35,263 nt of DNA from Sphingomonadaceae bacterium (GTDB taxonomy: Bacteria > Pseudomonadota > Alphaproteobacteria > Sphingomonadales > Sphingomonadaceae), in assembly GCA_947454135.1 (NCBI GenBank), contig CANGJI010000023.1:1-35263 (forward strand), given 5' to 3'. The notes below the pieces were generated by a model. It was given only the letters and a program-made list of their open reading frames with translations, did not search any database and was not told the DNA's origin. The first letter of the stretch is position 1, and every line of letters begins with the position of its first letter. Shown piece by piece: positions 1 to 8,513 of the stretch. Made by a program: the position numbers and the translations under genes.

Positions 1-2215
1 CGGCCTCTGCCAGATCGGCATCGGCTGACTGGCGCTGGCTGGCCAGATCGGCTGCCGCGCGGTCGATCTCCTCGCGGCGCGCCGCGATCCGGGCGCGGGC
101 GGCCTCGGCCTGATCGAGCCCGCGCAAGGCGCTGCGCTCTGCATCAGCGGCGGCAGCCAGCGCGCGTTCACCTGCGGTGAGTTCGGCCTGCACGCGGGCA
201 AGTTCGGCCTGCGCGCCCGCCAGTTCGGCCTGTGCAGCGCTGCTGGCAGCCTCGGCAGCTTCGGCGGCGGCGCGGCGTTCGGGAAGCGCGGCTTCCAGTT
301 CGGCGAGGCGGTTTTCGGAGGCAAGGATGGCCGCTTCCGCGCCGCCTTCGCCGCGCGCGATGAAGCCATCCCAGCGGCGGAGATGGCCTTCGCGGGTGAC
401 CAGCCATTCGCCGGGGGCGAGCGGTTCGCCCCGGTCTTCATCGGCAACGCGCACCAGCGCAAGCCGGGCGGCAAGTTCCGGCGGGCAGCGCGTGAGGTGG
501 TGGAGCAGCGCATCGGCACGCGGTGCGGGCGCTTCGGCACCCGTCCAGAAGCGGCCATCGCCCGCAGGTGCGGCGCCGAGCGGGGCAGCGGCATCCCGGC
601 CAAGCACCGCAGCCAGCGCGCGCTCATAGCCGGGGGCGGCTCCGGCGGCGCCAAGCGCGCTGGGGCCTTTGCCGGTGCGCGCCGCAGCCGCTTCGCGCGA
701 GGCCTTGTCGCGGGCGAGCGCCGAGCATTCGCGTTCGAGCCCGACCAGATCGGCGCGCGCGGCGGCAAGCTCGGATGAGGCGGCTTCGCGTGCGGCGGCG
801 AGGCGTTCGCGCTTTTCGCTCAGGCGCTCGCGTTCGGCGGTCAGGCGCTCGCGCGCTTCGCCAACCTCTGCCAGTGCGGCGGCGGCTTCGGCGCGGCGTG
901 TTTCGGCGGCGGCCATGGCGAGCGCAGGATCGGGCTCTGCCTCCAGCGCGCGCCGGGTTGCGGCGAGGCGCGCATCCTCACTGTCGAGCCGGGTCAGGCG
1001 CTGGCGGGCGGCAGTGAGCGCAGCTTCGGCGACGCGCCATTCCGCCTCGATCCCGGCCTGCTCGGCGACCATCGCGGCAAGCGCCAGTTCAGCCGCGCGG
1101 GCGGCCTGTTCGGCAGCGGCTTCGGCAGCTTTGAGCGCGGGGCCCTCGGCGGTCTGGGCAGCGAGCGCCGCCTCGGCGGCAGCGAGATCGGCCTCGAGCC
1201 GGGTGAGCGCGGTTGCGGCATCCGTGGTCAGGCGGTCGGCCTCGCGGCGTTCGTCCTCGATGCGGCGGATCTGGCGGTCGATATCGGCGAGGCGCTGGGC
1301 CGCAGCCTCGGCCTGTGCGGTGAGGGCCGCAATGCGCTGCCCCTGCGCGGCGGCGTCCTGCCGGCGGTCGAACAGCGCATCGCGTGCTGCGCTCTGTGCG
1401 GCGGCGGCGGCGTGCTGGGTCTCCTGCGCGGTGCGGGCCGTGCCTTGCGCGGCGGCGACGGCTTCTTCCGCGCGGCTCGCGGCGGCGCGGGCGGCTTCGG
1501 CGGCGGCAGCGGCATCGCGCCAGCGGGCGAAGATCAGACGGGCCTCGGCCACGCGGATGCGCTCGCTGAGCTGCTTGTAGCGCTCCGCCGCGCGCGCCTG
1601 CCGCCGCAAGGTGCCGACCTGCGCCTCCAGCGTGACAATGAGGTCGTCGAGCCGCGCAAGGTTGGTCTCGGTCGCGCGCAGCTTGGTCTCGGCATCCTTG
1701 CGCCGCACGTGGAGCCCGGCGATCCCCGCCGCTTCTTCCAGCATCGCGCGGCGTTCGGCGGGGCGGGCGGCGATCACCGCGGCGATGCGGCCCTGGCTCA
1801 CGAGTGCGGGGCTGTGCGCGCCGGTGGCCGCGTCCGCAAAGACCAGCGCCACGTCCTTCGCCCGCACGTCGCGCCCGTTGACGCGGTAGGCGCTGCCTGC
1901 GCCGCGCTCGATGCGGCGGACGACTTCAAGCTCTCCGCCGAAGGGGCCGGACGGGTCCGTCTCGGCCGAGAGCATCACTTCGGCAAAGTCGCGCGCGGGG
2001 CGGCTCGCGGTGCCGGCGAAGATCACGTCTTCCATGCCGCCGCCGCGCAGGGACCGGGCCGAGCCTTCGCCCATGACCCAGCGGATGGCCTCGAGCAGGT
2101 TCGACTTGCCGCAGCCGTTGGGGCCGACAACGCCGGTCAGGCCAGGTTCGATGCGCAGTTCCGCAGGCTCGACAAAGCTCTTGAATCCGGAGAGCTTCAG
2201 CCGCGTGAACTGCAT
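1..2215 (-). CDS. smc: Chromosome segregation protein SMC, N-terminal part (cut by window edge)
   Basis: SMC is the coiled-coil ATPase of the condensin complex that compacts and segregates the chromosome in the cytoplasm. The first 738 codons are present; the C-terminal ATPase half lies left of the window. After the start the protein has the SMC opening (FTRLKLSGFKSFV) and a Walker A loop GPNGCGKS at about residues 31-38. A long Ala/Arg/Glu-rich coiled coil follows, then a globular hinge-like stretch at about 500-630, then returning coiled coil. I chose the ATG at 2215 because family proteins begin MQFTRL-like; an in-frame ATG at 2233 would add six residues. It is the last visible gene of the run dciA, dsbA, dsbA, smc. 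Family identity is secure; the exact start is not. Confidence 0.95.
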   Translation of the reverse strand, partial: MQFTRLKLSGFKSFVEPAELRIEPGLTGVVGPNGCGKSNLLEAIRWVMGEGSARSLRGGGMEDVIFAGTASRPARDFAEVMLSAETDPSGPFGGELEVVRRIERGAGSAYRVNGRDVRAKDVALVFADAATGAHSPALVSQGRIAAVIAARPAERRAMLEEAAGIAGLHVRRKDAETKLRATETNLARLDDLIVTLEAQVGTLRRQARAAERYKQLSERIRVAEARLIFARWRDAAAAAEAARAAASRAEEAVAAAQGTARTAQETQHAAAAAQSAARDALFDRRQDAAAQGQRIAALTAQAEAAAQRLADIDRQIRRIEDERREADRLTTDAATALTRLEADLAAAEAALAAQTAEGPALKAAEAAAEQAARAAELALAAMVAEQAGIEAEWRVAEAALTAARQRLTRLDSEDARLAATRRALEAEPDPALAMAAAETRRAEAAAALAEVGEARERLTAERERLSEKRERLAAAREAASSELAAARADLVGLERECSALARDKASREAAAARTGKGPSALGAAGAAPGYERALAAVLGRDAAAPLGAAPAGDGRFWTGAEAPAPRADALLHHLTRCPPELAARLALVRVADEDRGEPLAPGEWLVTREGHLRRWDGFIARGEGGAEAAILASENRLAELEAALPERRAAAEAAEAASSAAQAELAGAQAELARVQAELTAGERALAAAADAERSALRGLDQAEAARARIAARREEIDRAAADLASQRQSADADLAEA

Positions 2216-2283
2216 CGGCACCCGGTCTGCCATGCCGCTATCCGCACCCCTGCAAGCGGTTCATGTGGATCAGTTCCGGCCGA

Positions 2284-3045
2284 TCAACGCGCGCCGGCCT
2301 GCTTCAGGATCGGTTCGAGCGCGTCCCAGGTCGCAACCTCGACATTCTTGCCGTTGACGATGAAGGTCGGCGTGCCTGTCACGTTGAAGGTATCGGTCGC
2401 CTTCTGCGTGTCGGCTGCCAGCTTGGAGGCCGTCTCGCTCTTGGCAAGGCACTGGGCGGCCTGATCCTTGGCAATGCCGCGCGCGGCGAAGAATTCGATC
2501 AGCCCGCCGCGCTCGCCGATGGCCGAGAACATCTTGTCAGCCGGAAGATTGGCGGCCTGCAACTGCGCGCCGATCGGCTGGAGCTGATCGAAGATCGCCT
2601 TCTGGTTCGCATAGACCTGCTCGGTCAGCGCAAAGAAGCTCTCCGGCGCGCCGCAGTGGGTCAGCATGGCCATCGTGGTATCATAGGGATCACGCACGAA
2701 GTTGCGGAATTCGAGGCTGACGGTGCCCTTGGCGACATAGTCGTCGCGCAGGTGCGGGAAGCCCTTTTCCTCGAACTCGGCGCAGTGCGGGCAGGTCAGC
2801 GAGCCGAACTCGATCACCTTGATCGGCGCATTGGGGTTGCCCATCACGTAGCCGCCCTCGGGCGTCACCGAAACAACGTCGGTCCAGGCCTTGCCCGCCG
2901 GCGGCGGCACGGCATTGAGCGGCGCGCCAACCGGCCCGGCTGATGCGGCATCGTCCTTCTTGCCGCAGGCGGCGAGGCCGAGCGCGAGCGGAAGCGCGAT
3001 CAGCGCAAGGAGAAGGCGGCCGGGCGTGAAGATCTTGGTCTGCAT
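2284..3045 (-). CDS. DsbA-family thiol:disulfide oxidoreductase, predicted lipoprotein
   Basis: A 253-residue thioredoxin-fold protein of the DsbA/DSBA-like family. The N terminus is a hydrophobic signal ending in a lipobox (LGLAAC, Cys27), so it is probably lipid-anchored and faces the periplasm. The redox motif CPHC is at 85-88 and the cis-proline segment TGTPTFIVNG lies near the C terminus. These are the hallmarks of an enzyme that oxidises or reshuffles disulfides in exported proteins. The ATG at 3045 starts the signal peptide; an upstream in-frame TTG at 3081 would put polar residues before it. It is a paralogue of the next gene upstream (shared GNPNAP, TCPHC, VRDP and LLTHCG segments). 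Client proteins are unknown. Confidence 0.88.
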   Translation of the reverse strand: MQTKIFTPGRLLLALIALPLALGLAACGKKDDAASAGPVGAPLNAVPPPAGKAWTDVVSVTPEGGYVMGNPNAPIKVIEFGSLTCPHCAEFEEKGFPHLRDDYVAKGTVSLEFRNFVRDPYDTTMAMLTHCGAPESFFALTEQVYANQKAIFDQLQPIGAQLQAANLPADKMFSAIGERGGLIEFFAARGIAKDQAAQCLAKSETASKLAADTQKATDTFNVTGTPTFIVNGKNVEVATWDALEPILKQAGAR

Positions 3046-3154
3046 GGGATCGGGGTTCGCTTCGCTCGTGAAAGACAACAAACAGGGAAATGCTAGCCGA
3101 TTGGCTGGCGGTATTGAAGGCCTTCGGGCCAGCAGGCCGGGGATTATCGCAGGC
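3046..3154. other. Intergenic gap between the two dsbA-like genes
   Basis: This 109-base gap contains short GC-rich stems, such as GGCC-TTCG-GGCC and the imperfect GCTAGCC-GATT-GGCTGGC. Reading the minus strand, a weak promoter-like TTCAAT-N17-TAGCAT sits before the lipoprotein gene, so that gene may be transcribed separately as well as by read-through. No coding sequence is seen. The promoter idea is weak. Confidence 0.25.
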
Positions 3155-3880
3155 TCAGCGCAGCCGTGCTTCGATCTGCGGCTTGAGCGTGGCCCACGAG
3201 TAGGTTCCGCTCAGCGGCACGCCATTGAGCAGGAAGCTGGGCGTACCGTTGACGAAGTCCTTCTCGGTCGCGTCCTTGGTGTGCTGCGCAAGGCGTTCGG
3301 CCAGCGCCTTGTCGCCAAGGCAGCGATCGAGCTCGGGCCGATCATAGCCGCGCGCTTCCATCAGGGAATAGAACCCCAGATCGCTGGCGATGGCCCGCGT
3401 GCGCGCGGCGAAATCGGTGTTCTGCCAGCGTGCCTTCTGGGCATCGGTCAGGCTTGCGAGCGGGGCCATCCATGTCGCCTGATGGCGCAGGAAGGTGCTG
3501 TGGTTGGCAAAGAACTTGGACGGCGGCCCGCAATGGGTCAGCAGCGCGACGGTCAGGTCGATGGGATCGCGCACATAGCTGCGCACCTCGATGGAGCCCT
3601 TGCCGGTGGCGATGAAGCCGATGCGCAGCTGGGCATCGGATTCCGCTTCGAAGTGCGCGCAGTGCGGGCAGGTGTAGCTGATGTATTCGACCAGCTTCAC
3701 CGGTGCATTGGGATTGCCGAGCAAGTGGCTGTCGAGCGGGGTGCGGACGACCGTATTGTTCCAGTTGGCCTTGGGCGCAGTCGGCAGCGGGGCACGGGCG
3801 GGCTTGCTCGCGGCCGTGAGCAGCACGGCGCCGCACAGCGCGGCAAGGAGGAGGCCCAGAGTTTTCAGAATCTTGTGCAT
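3155..3880 (-). CDS. DsbA-family periplasmic thioredoxin-like protein
   Basis: This 241-residue protein has a classical signal peptide (basic MHKILK, a hydrophobic core, a cleavage-like site near A30). The DsbA thioredoxin fold carries CPHC at 71-74 and the cis-Pro loop NGTPSFLLNG near the end. It should be a soluble periplasmic disulfide oxidoreductase, unlike its lipoprotein paralogue just downstream. The ATG at 3880 is preceded by a GGGAAG ribosome-binding-like stretch. Starts further upstream would run into the DUF721 gene, which ends 19 bases away. The three genes dciA, dsbA and dsbA look co-transcribed with smc. Specific substrates cannot be inferred. Confidence 0.88.
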   Translation of the reverse strand: MHKILKTLGLLLAALCGAVLLTAASKPARAPLPTAPKANWNNTVVRTPLDSHLLGNPNAPVKLVEYISYTCPHCAHFEAESDAQLRIGFIATGKGSIEVRSYVRDPIDLTVALLTHCGPPSKFFANHSTFLRHQATWMAPLASLTDAQKARWQNTDFAARTRAIASDLGFYSLMEARGYDRPELDRCLGDKALAERLAQHTKDATEKDFVNGTPSFLLNGVPLSGTYSWATLKPQIEARLR

Positions 3881-3899
3881 CGTCAGTCTTGCTTCCCGC

Positions 3900-4457
3900 C
3901 TAATCGGTCCCGTTTGCCTCACCAAGGCTGCGCGCCAGCGATTCCAGCACCGTGCGCAGCTCCGGATCGCCGATATCGCGCAGGCTGTCGCCGAGTTCCA
4001 TAGGAATCGGCTTGAGCGAAGGCGGGGCGGTCCGGAGCGGACGCTGCGCATCACTGGAGGCGGGCGGCTGAACGGCACCTTGCCGCAGCTTGACCCGCGC
4101 GACGGCGCGATAGCCGAAGAACTGGTTCACCCGCTCCATGATCTCCGGGATCACATGCTGGATCAGCGGAGCATGAGCAGGTGTCACCACCAGCTGGAGA
4201 ATGCCTTCCGATTTTTCGCCGGGTGGGAAGCGGATCGATTCGGGCGCGCAGTGGCGGGCATGGGCCGCGCCGACGATCTCCCCCCAGCGCGAGACGACCG
4301 AGCTTTGCACGAAGCCGAAGCGGCGGAAGGCGGTGCGCCCGATGGCGGGCATCAGGTCGGCGATCGCCCGCGCCTCGCCGCCGCGCGGGCGTTCGTAGGT
4401 GCGCGCCGCAGCGGGCGCCTTGGTGCTTTTGGGAGGGGCAGGTGGTTCGCGTTCCAT
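3900..4457 (-). CDS. dciA: DUF721 family protein, DciA-like
   Basis: A 185-residue DUF721 protein. DciA-type DUF721 proteins load or assist the replicative helicase DnaB in bacteria that lack DnaC/DnaI. A basic, proline-rich N terminus is followed by the conserved block around 27-150 (RAIADLMPAIG, FRRFGFVQSSVV, RWGEIVG, HCAPESIRF, QHVIPEIMERVNQFFGY). The C-terminal tail is variable. The start is uncertain: ATG 4457 is used here, and ATG 4472 would leave only 14 bases before mutY on the other strand. Either way the two divergent genes share a very short control region. Family assignment is good; the helicase-loading role comes from family knowledge. Confidence 0.8.
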   Translation of the reverse strand: MEREPPAPPKSTKAPAAARTYERPRGGEARAIADLMPAIGRTAFRRFGFVQSSVVSRWGEIVGAAHARHCAPESIRFPPGEKSEGILQLVVTPAHAPLIQHVIPEIMERVNQFFGYRAVARVKLRQGAVQPPASSDAQRPLRTAPPSLKPIPMELGDSLRDIGDPELRTVLESLARSLGEANGTD

Positions 4458-4486
4458 TGTCCGCGCTGCCATGCCATAGCCGGGCC

Positions 4487-5548
4487 ATGCAGGCCAGTGG
4501 CGAGACGGTTCGGATCGGGGATGATGGCGGCGTCGCAGCGGCGCTGCTCGGCTGGTACGATGCGAACGCGCGCCGCCTGCCATGGCGCGCATTGCCGGGA
4601 GAGCCTGCGCCCGATCCCTACCGCGTGTGGCTCTCCGAGGTCATGCTCCAGCAGACCACAGTGGCGGCGGTGCGGGCCTACTACGCCAAGTTCCTTGATC
4701 TGTGGCCGACGGTGGACGCGCTGGCGGCGGCCGAAGATGCCGATGTCATGGCCGCATGGGCGGGGCTGGGCTACTATGCCCGGGCGCGCAACCTGCTTGC
4801 CTGCGCGCGCGAAGTGGCGCGGCGGGGCGGTTTTCCCCGCACCGAAGCGGCCTTGCGCGAACTGCCGGGGCTTGGCGCCTATACCGCCGCCGCAGTCGCC
4901 GCGATTGCCTTCGGTGAGCGCGCGGTCGTGGTCGATGCCAATGTCGAGCGGGTGGTCTCGCGCCTCTTCGCGATCGGCGATCCGCTGCCCGCTGGCCGCA
5001 CTGCGATCCGCGCCGCGACCGATATGATCACGCCCGCCGCCCGCGCGGGCGATTTCGCGCAAGGCCTGATGGACCTCGGCTCCTCGATCTGCACGGTGAA
5101 GGCCCCTCGCTGCCTGCTTTGCCCGCTTGCGGCCACCTGCGCCGCGCGCGCTGCCGGGACGGCCGAGGCCTATCCGGTCAAGGCCGCCAAGAAAGCCAAG
5201 CCCACGCGGACCGGCACTGCCTTCTGGATCGAGCGCGATGGCGCGGTGCTGCTCGTCCAGCGTGAGGGCAAGGGCATGCTTGGCGGCATGCGTGCGCTCC
5301 CCGATGATGGCTGGTCGGCCCGCGCGGATGGCCATGGCACCCCACCCGTCGCCGGGGAATGGCACGCTGCAGGCCTCGTGCGCCATGGTTTCACGCATTT
5401 CGATCTCGAATTGCAATTGATGCTTTGCCGCAGCGCCGATTGCGCTAGTCTGCCCCCGGGAGAGTTCTGGCCGGTTGAGGCTGTCGAAGCGGCGGGGCTG
5501 CCCACGGTTTTTGCCAAGGCCGCGCGCCTGGCGCTTGCTCACAGGTAG
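4487..5548 (+). CDS. mutY: A/G-specific adenine DNA glycosylase MutY
   Basis: MutY removes adenine mispaired with 8-oxoguanine, preventing G:C to T:A transversions. The 353-residue protein shows LPWR at 31-34 and the catalytic glutamate in SEVMLQQT (about E51). The helix-hairpin-helix ELPGLGAYTAAAV is followed by VVDANV with the catalytic aspartate D150. A 4Fe-4S cluster signature has Cys at 202, 209, 212 and 218 (C-x6-C-x2-C-x5-C). The C-terminal domain (about 240-353) is Nudix-like and recognises 8-oxoG. It opens a plus-strand operon: the stop is three bases before the serine-hydrolase start. The start ATG lies 29 bases from the divergent dciA start. All key residues are present. Confidence 0.96.
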   Translation: MQASGETVRIGDDGGVAAALLGWYDANARRLPWRALPGEPAPDPYRVWLSEVMLQQTTVAAVRAYYAKFLDLWPTVDALAAAEDADVMAAWAGLGYYARARNLLACAREVARRGGFPRTEAALRELPGLGAYTAAAVAAIAFGERAVVVDANVERVVSRLFAIGDPLPAGRTAIRAATDMITPAARAGDFAQGLMDLGSSICTVKAPRCLLCPLAATCAARAAGTAEAYPVKAAKKAKPTRTGTAFWIERDGAVLLVQREGKGMLGGMRALPDDGWSARADGHGTPPVAGEWHAAGLVRHGFTHFDLELQLMLCRSADCASLPPGEFWPVEAVEAAGLPTVFAKAARLALAHR

Positions 5549-5551
5549 ATC

Positions 5552-6862
5552 ATGCAAGATCAAACGCTTCTGCTTTCCCGCCGCTCCTTGCTGCGGTCTG
5601 CGGGCTGGTTCGGTGCGGGCCTCGCCGGCTCGTCGCTCCTGCCTGGACGGCTGCTCGCCCAGCCTGCGGCGGAAGCGATGTACCCGACGGTCACCAGCCT
5701 CGTGGACGAATACGTGTCCTCCGGAAGGCTGGCAGGCGCGGTCGCGGCGCTGGGCTGGGGCAAGGATGCGCCGATGCAGATCGCGCGCGGCAAGCTCGCG
5801 TTCGATGCCGCGGTTCCGGTCGATCTCGACAGCCTCTTCCGCATCTATTCGATGACCAAGCCGATCACCGGCATGGCAGCGATGATGCTGGTGGATGAAG
5901 GCAAGATCGGGCTCGACCAGCCGATCAGCGATTTCCTGCCCAAGTTCGCGAAGATGCAGGTGCAGGTCACGCCGGACGGTTCGATCACCGATCTGAAGCC
6001 TGCAAAGACGGCGATCACCCTGCGCCACCTGCTCACCCACACGGCGGGCCTTGGCTACACGATCATCCAGAAGGGCCCGATCAAGGACGCCTACGAAGCG
6101 GCCGGGCTGGTCCCCGCGCGCGTCAGCCGCCTGCCGATCCCGGTGCTGGGCAAGGTCCACACCGTGCCCACCCTCGCCGAATTTGCCGACAAGCTTGCCG
6201 AAATGCCGCTGGTCTATGAACCGGGCACGCGGTTCAGCTATTCGGTCAGCCTCGATGTGCTCGGACGTGTGATCGAGGTCGTGTCGGGCAAGAGCTTCGA
6301 TGCCTTCCTCGCCGAGCGCATGTTCGGCCCTTGCGGCATGACCAGCACCGGCTGGCAGGTCAGCCCCGCGCAAGTCGCGCGGCTCACCACCAACTACTAC
6401 CTGCACGATGGCAAGGCCGATCCGCTCGATCCGGCTGCCACTTCGGCCTATCTCGATCCGCCGGCCTTCCCCTTCGGCGGCGCTGGCCTCGTGAGCAGCC
6501 CCCGCGATTACGACCGGTTCCTGATGATGCTCGCGGGCGGCGGCATGATCGGCACCACCCGCGTGATGAGCGAGGCCGGCGTCCGCCTCGGCACCAGCAA
6601 TCTCTTGCCCGCAAGCGTGGACCGCACCGGCACGTGGATCGCTGATTCCGGCTTCGGGGCGGGCGGCCGTGTTGGGCTCGGCGCCGATGCGGGGACTTAC
6701 GGCTGGTCTGGCGCGGCAGGTACGATCGGCTTCGTCAACACGCGGATCGGCCTGCGTGCCGGCCTCTTCGTGCAGTACATGCCCTCCTACGGCCTGCCCC
6801 TCGGCGAGGAGTTCCCCAAGTCGGTGCTCACCGATATCTCGGCCATGAAGAAGGCAGCCTGA
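5552..6862 (+). CDS. Serine hydrolase of the beta-lactamase / S12 family, Tat-type signal
   Basis: A 436-residue class C beta-lactamase-fold hydrolase. The N terminus SRRSLLR followed by a long hydrophobic, alanine/glycine-rich segment looks like a twin-arginine export signal, so the protein is probably periplasmic and exported folded. The nucleophile motif SMTK (S100, K103) and the second motif with Tyr at about 230 (YSVS) are present. The third motif is GWSGAAGT rather than KTG or HTG. This combination is typical of EstB-like esterases and D-Ala-D-Ala peptidase relatives rather than true beta-lactamases. Substrate is unknown, so antibiotic resistance should not be assumed. It sits three bases after mutY and five before nudC, in one transcript. 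Confidence 0.88.
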   Translation: MQDQTLLLSRRSLLRSAGWFGAGLAGSSLLPGRLLAQPAAEAMYPTVTSLVDEYVSSGRLAGAVAALGWGKDAPMQIARGKLAFDAAVPVDLDSLFRIYSMTKPITGMAAMMLVDEGKIGLDQPISDFLPKFAKMQVQVTPDGSITDLKPAKTAITLRHLLTHTAGLGYTIIQKGPIKDAYEAAGLVPARVSRLPIPVLGKVHTVPTLAEFADKLAEMPLVYEPGTRFSYSVSLDVLGRVIEVVSGKSFDAFLAERMFGPCGMTSTGWQVSPAQVARLTTNYYLHDGKADPLDPAATSAYLDPPAFPFGGAGLVSSPRDYDRFLMMLAGGGMIGTTRVMSEAGVRLGTSNLLPASVDRTGTWIADSGFGAGGRVGLGADAGTYGWSGAAGTIGFVNTRIGLRAGLFVQYMPSYGLPLGEEFPKSVLTDISAMKKAA

Positions 6863-6867
6863 CACCC

Positions 6868-7773
6868 ATGCTTTATCGTCCCAATCCCCCGATTTCCTTC
6901 ACCGGCGCCGTGATCGATCGCGCCGACCATATCCGCGCCGATGCCGAAAAGCTGGCCGAACTGATGAACTGGCGCGCGCGCCTGCTGCGGCTCGATGGGC
7001 TCGATCCGGTGATCGGCGATGACGGCGCGCTGGTCTGGGGCACTTTGGCCGATGCCGGTGAGGAGGATGAACTCGTCTTCCTCGGCCTCGATGAAAGCGG
7101 CCGCGCCTGCTTCGCGCCTGTCTCGCCCGCCAACAAGGGCAATCCCGGCCCCGCCAACCCGCGGCTCTGGGGCGCGATGGCATCGCTTCCGGCGGCCGAT
7201 CTGGCGACCTACGGCGGCGCCCGCGCGCTCGTCGACTGGCACGCCCGCCACCGCTTCTGCGCGCGCTGCGGCTATACCACCAAGCTCGGCAAGGGCGGCT
7301 GGCAGCGCAAATGCACCAACCGGGATTGCAAGGCCGAACACTTCCCGCGCGTCGATCCGGTCACGATCATGTCGGTCGAATGGGAAGGCAAGCTGCTGCT
7401 GGGCCGCCAGCCGCGCTTCCCGGCCAAGCGCTATTCGGCGCTCGCCGGCTTCGTCGAACCGGGCGAATCCATCGAGGAAGCCGTGGCGCGCGAAGTGTTC
7501 GAGGAAGCCGGGGTGCGCGTGCGCGATGTGCGCTATGTCGCCTGCCAGCCCTGGCCGTTCCCGTCATCGCTGATGATCGGCTGCCACGCCTATGCCGATG
7601 ATGGCGCCATCACCATCGACGCCACCGAACTCGAAGACGCGCGCTGGTTCACGCGCGACGAGGTGGTCTACGCGATGGAAGCCCTCAAGACCGGCGCCGA
7701 AGACGGCGCCTTCATCGCCCCGCCGCCCTTTGCGGTGGCCCATCACCTCCTCAAATGGTGGATCGAGCAATGA
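6868..7773 (+). CDS. nudC: NAD(+) diphosphatase / RNA deNADding enzyme NudC
   Basis: NudC hydrolyses NAD(H) to NMN and AMP and removes NAD caps from RNA 5' ends. This 301-residue protein has the N-terminal NudC domain and a four-cysteine zinc ribbon (C131, C134, C149, C154). The Nudix box spans 194-216 (GFVEPGES...REVFEEAG). The NudC-specific downstream motif is CQPWPFPSS, matching the family SQPWPFPxS with Cys for Ser. It is the third gene of the mutY operon, and its TGA overlaps the ATG of the FrnE-like gene (ATGA), implying translational coupling. Identification is strong. Confidence 0.95.
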   Translation: MLYRPNPPISFTGAVIDRADHIRADAEKLAELMNWRARLLRLDGLDPVIGDDGALVWGTLADAGEEDELVFLGLDESGRACFAPVSPANKGNPGPANPRLWGAMASLPAADLATYGGARALVDWHARHRFCARCGYTTKLGKGGWQRKCTNRDCKAEHFPRVDPVTIMSVEWEGKLLLGRQPRFPAKRYSALAGFVEPGESIEEAVAREVFEEAGVRVRDVRYVACQPWPFPSSLMIGCHAYADDGAITIDATELEDARWFTRDEVVYAMEALKTGAEDGAFIAPPPFAVAHHLLKWWIEQ

Positions 7774-8492
7774 GCGAAACAGCATCCCGGCCCGTCTCCG
7801 CGCCAGTCCCGGTCACCGTCGATATCTGGTCCGATGTCATGTGCCCGTGGTGCGTGATCGGGCACAACCAGCTCGAAACCGCGCTGAAGGGGATGGAAGG
7901 CGAAGTCAGCGCCACCATCCGCTTCCACCCCTTCGAGCTCAATCCGGACATGCCCGAACAGGGCGAGGAAAGCGCCGCGCATATCCAGCGCAAGTATGGC
8001 CGCACCCCCGACCAGGCCGCCGAAGCGCGCGGCCGCATGGCGCAGGCTGCCGAGGCCGCGGGCTATTCGTTCCACTACACCGGTGAGGGCGATCCGCCCC
8101 CGGCGATGATGTGGAACACCCGCCTCGCGCACCGCCTGCTCGTCCACACCCTGCGCGAACACGGCCCCGAATTGCAGGTAAAGCTCAAGCGCGCCCTGTT
8201 CGACGCCCACTTCCAGCAGCGCCGCCGCATGAACGACCCCGCCGTCCTGACCGACATCGCCGCCTCCGTCGGCCTCAGCCGCGCCGAAGCCGCCGCCGCG
8301 CTCACCGATCCCGAAATCGATGCCATCGTCGAAGCCGGCGAACAGCAGGCGTGGGACTGGAACGTGAGCGGCGTCCCCGCGATGGTCATCAACGGCAAAT
8401 ACATGGTGCCGGGAGCGCAGGACCCGGCGACTTATGCGAACATGCTGCGGAGGGTGATTGCGCGGGAAGCGCAGCTGGCGGCGGCGGAGTAG
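7770..8492 (+). CDS. FrnE-like DsbA family oxidoreductase (2-hydroxychromene isomerase/DsbA fold)
   Basis: A 240-residue cytosolic member of the DsbA superfamily, FrnE type. There is no signal peptide. The core starts VTVDIWSDVMCPWC with the redox pair C25-P-W-C28. The fold then contains the FrnE segments FHPFELNPDMP and RKYGRT, and the cis-Pro loop VSGVPAMVINGKY near residue 205. FrnE of Deinococcus is a disulfide oxidoreductase linked to oxidative stress tolerance; a similar role here is inference. The start ATG overlaps the nudC stop; an in-frame ATG 15 bases upstream is less likely. It ends in a hairpin shared with the convergent DUF1489 gene. Confidence 0.88.
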   Translation: MSETASRPVSAPVPVTVDIWSDVMCPWCVIGHNQLETALKGMEGEVSATIRFHPFELNPDMPEQGEESAAHIQRKYGRTPDQAAEARGRMAQAAEAAGYSFHYTGEGDPPPAMMWNTRLAHRLLVHTLREHGPELQVKLKRALFDAHFQQRRRMNDPAVLTDIAASVGLSRAEAAAALTDPEIDAIVEAGEQQAWDWNVSGVPAMVINGKYMVPGAQDPATYANMLRRVIAREAQLAAAE

Positions 8493-8513
8493 GGGGCTCT
8501 CAGACGCCCCCTA
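8490..8513. terminator. Symmetric bidirectional hairpin at convergent gene ends
   Basis: Perfect 8-base arms TAGGGGGC (8490-8497) and GCCCCCTA (8506-8513) flank an 8-base loop. The left arm begins with the TAG stop of the FrnE-like gene, and the right arm ends with the complement of the TAG stop of the DUF1489 gene. No U-run follows on either strand, so it is not a canonical intrinsic terminator. Position and symmetry suggest it ends or protects both transcripts. Confidence 0.55.

Noticed and set aside
669..1580. Ala/Ser-rich plus-strand open frames across the left edge
   Set aside because: They are the complement of the smc coiled-coil region. The minus strand gives a continuous SMC protein with Walker A and hinge.
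5552..6862. Calling the serine hydrolase an antibiotic-resistance beta-lactamase
   Set aside because: SMTK is present but the third motif is not KTG or HTG, and the sequence looks EstB-like. The fold does not establish beta-lactam hydrolysis.
4352..6865. An 837-codon minus-strand open frame opposite mutY and the serine hydrolase
   Set aside because: It spans two well-supported plus-strand genes and has shadow-like composition. No start signal or domain supports it.
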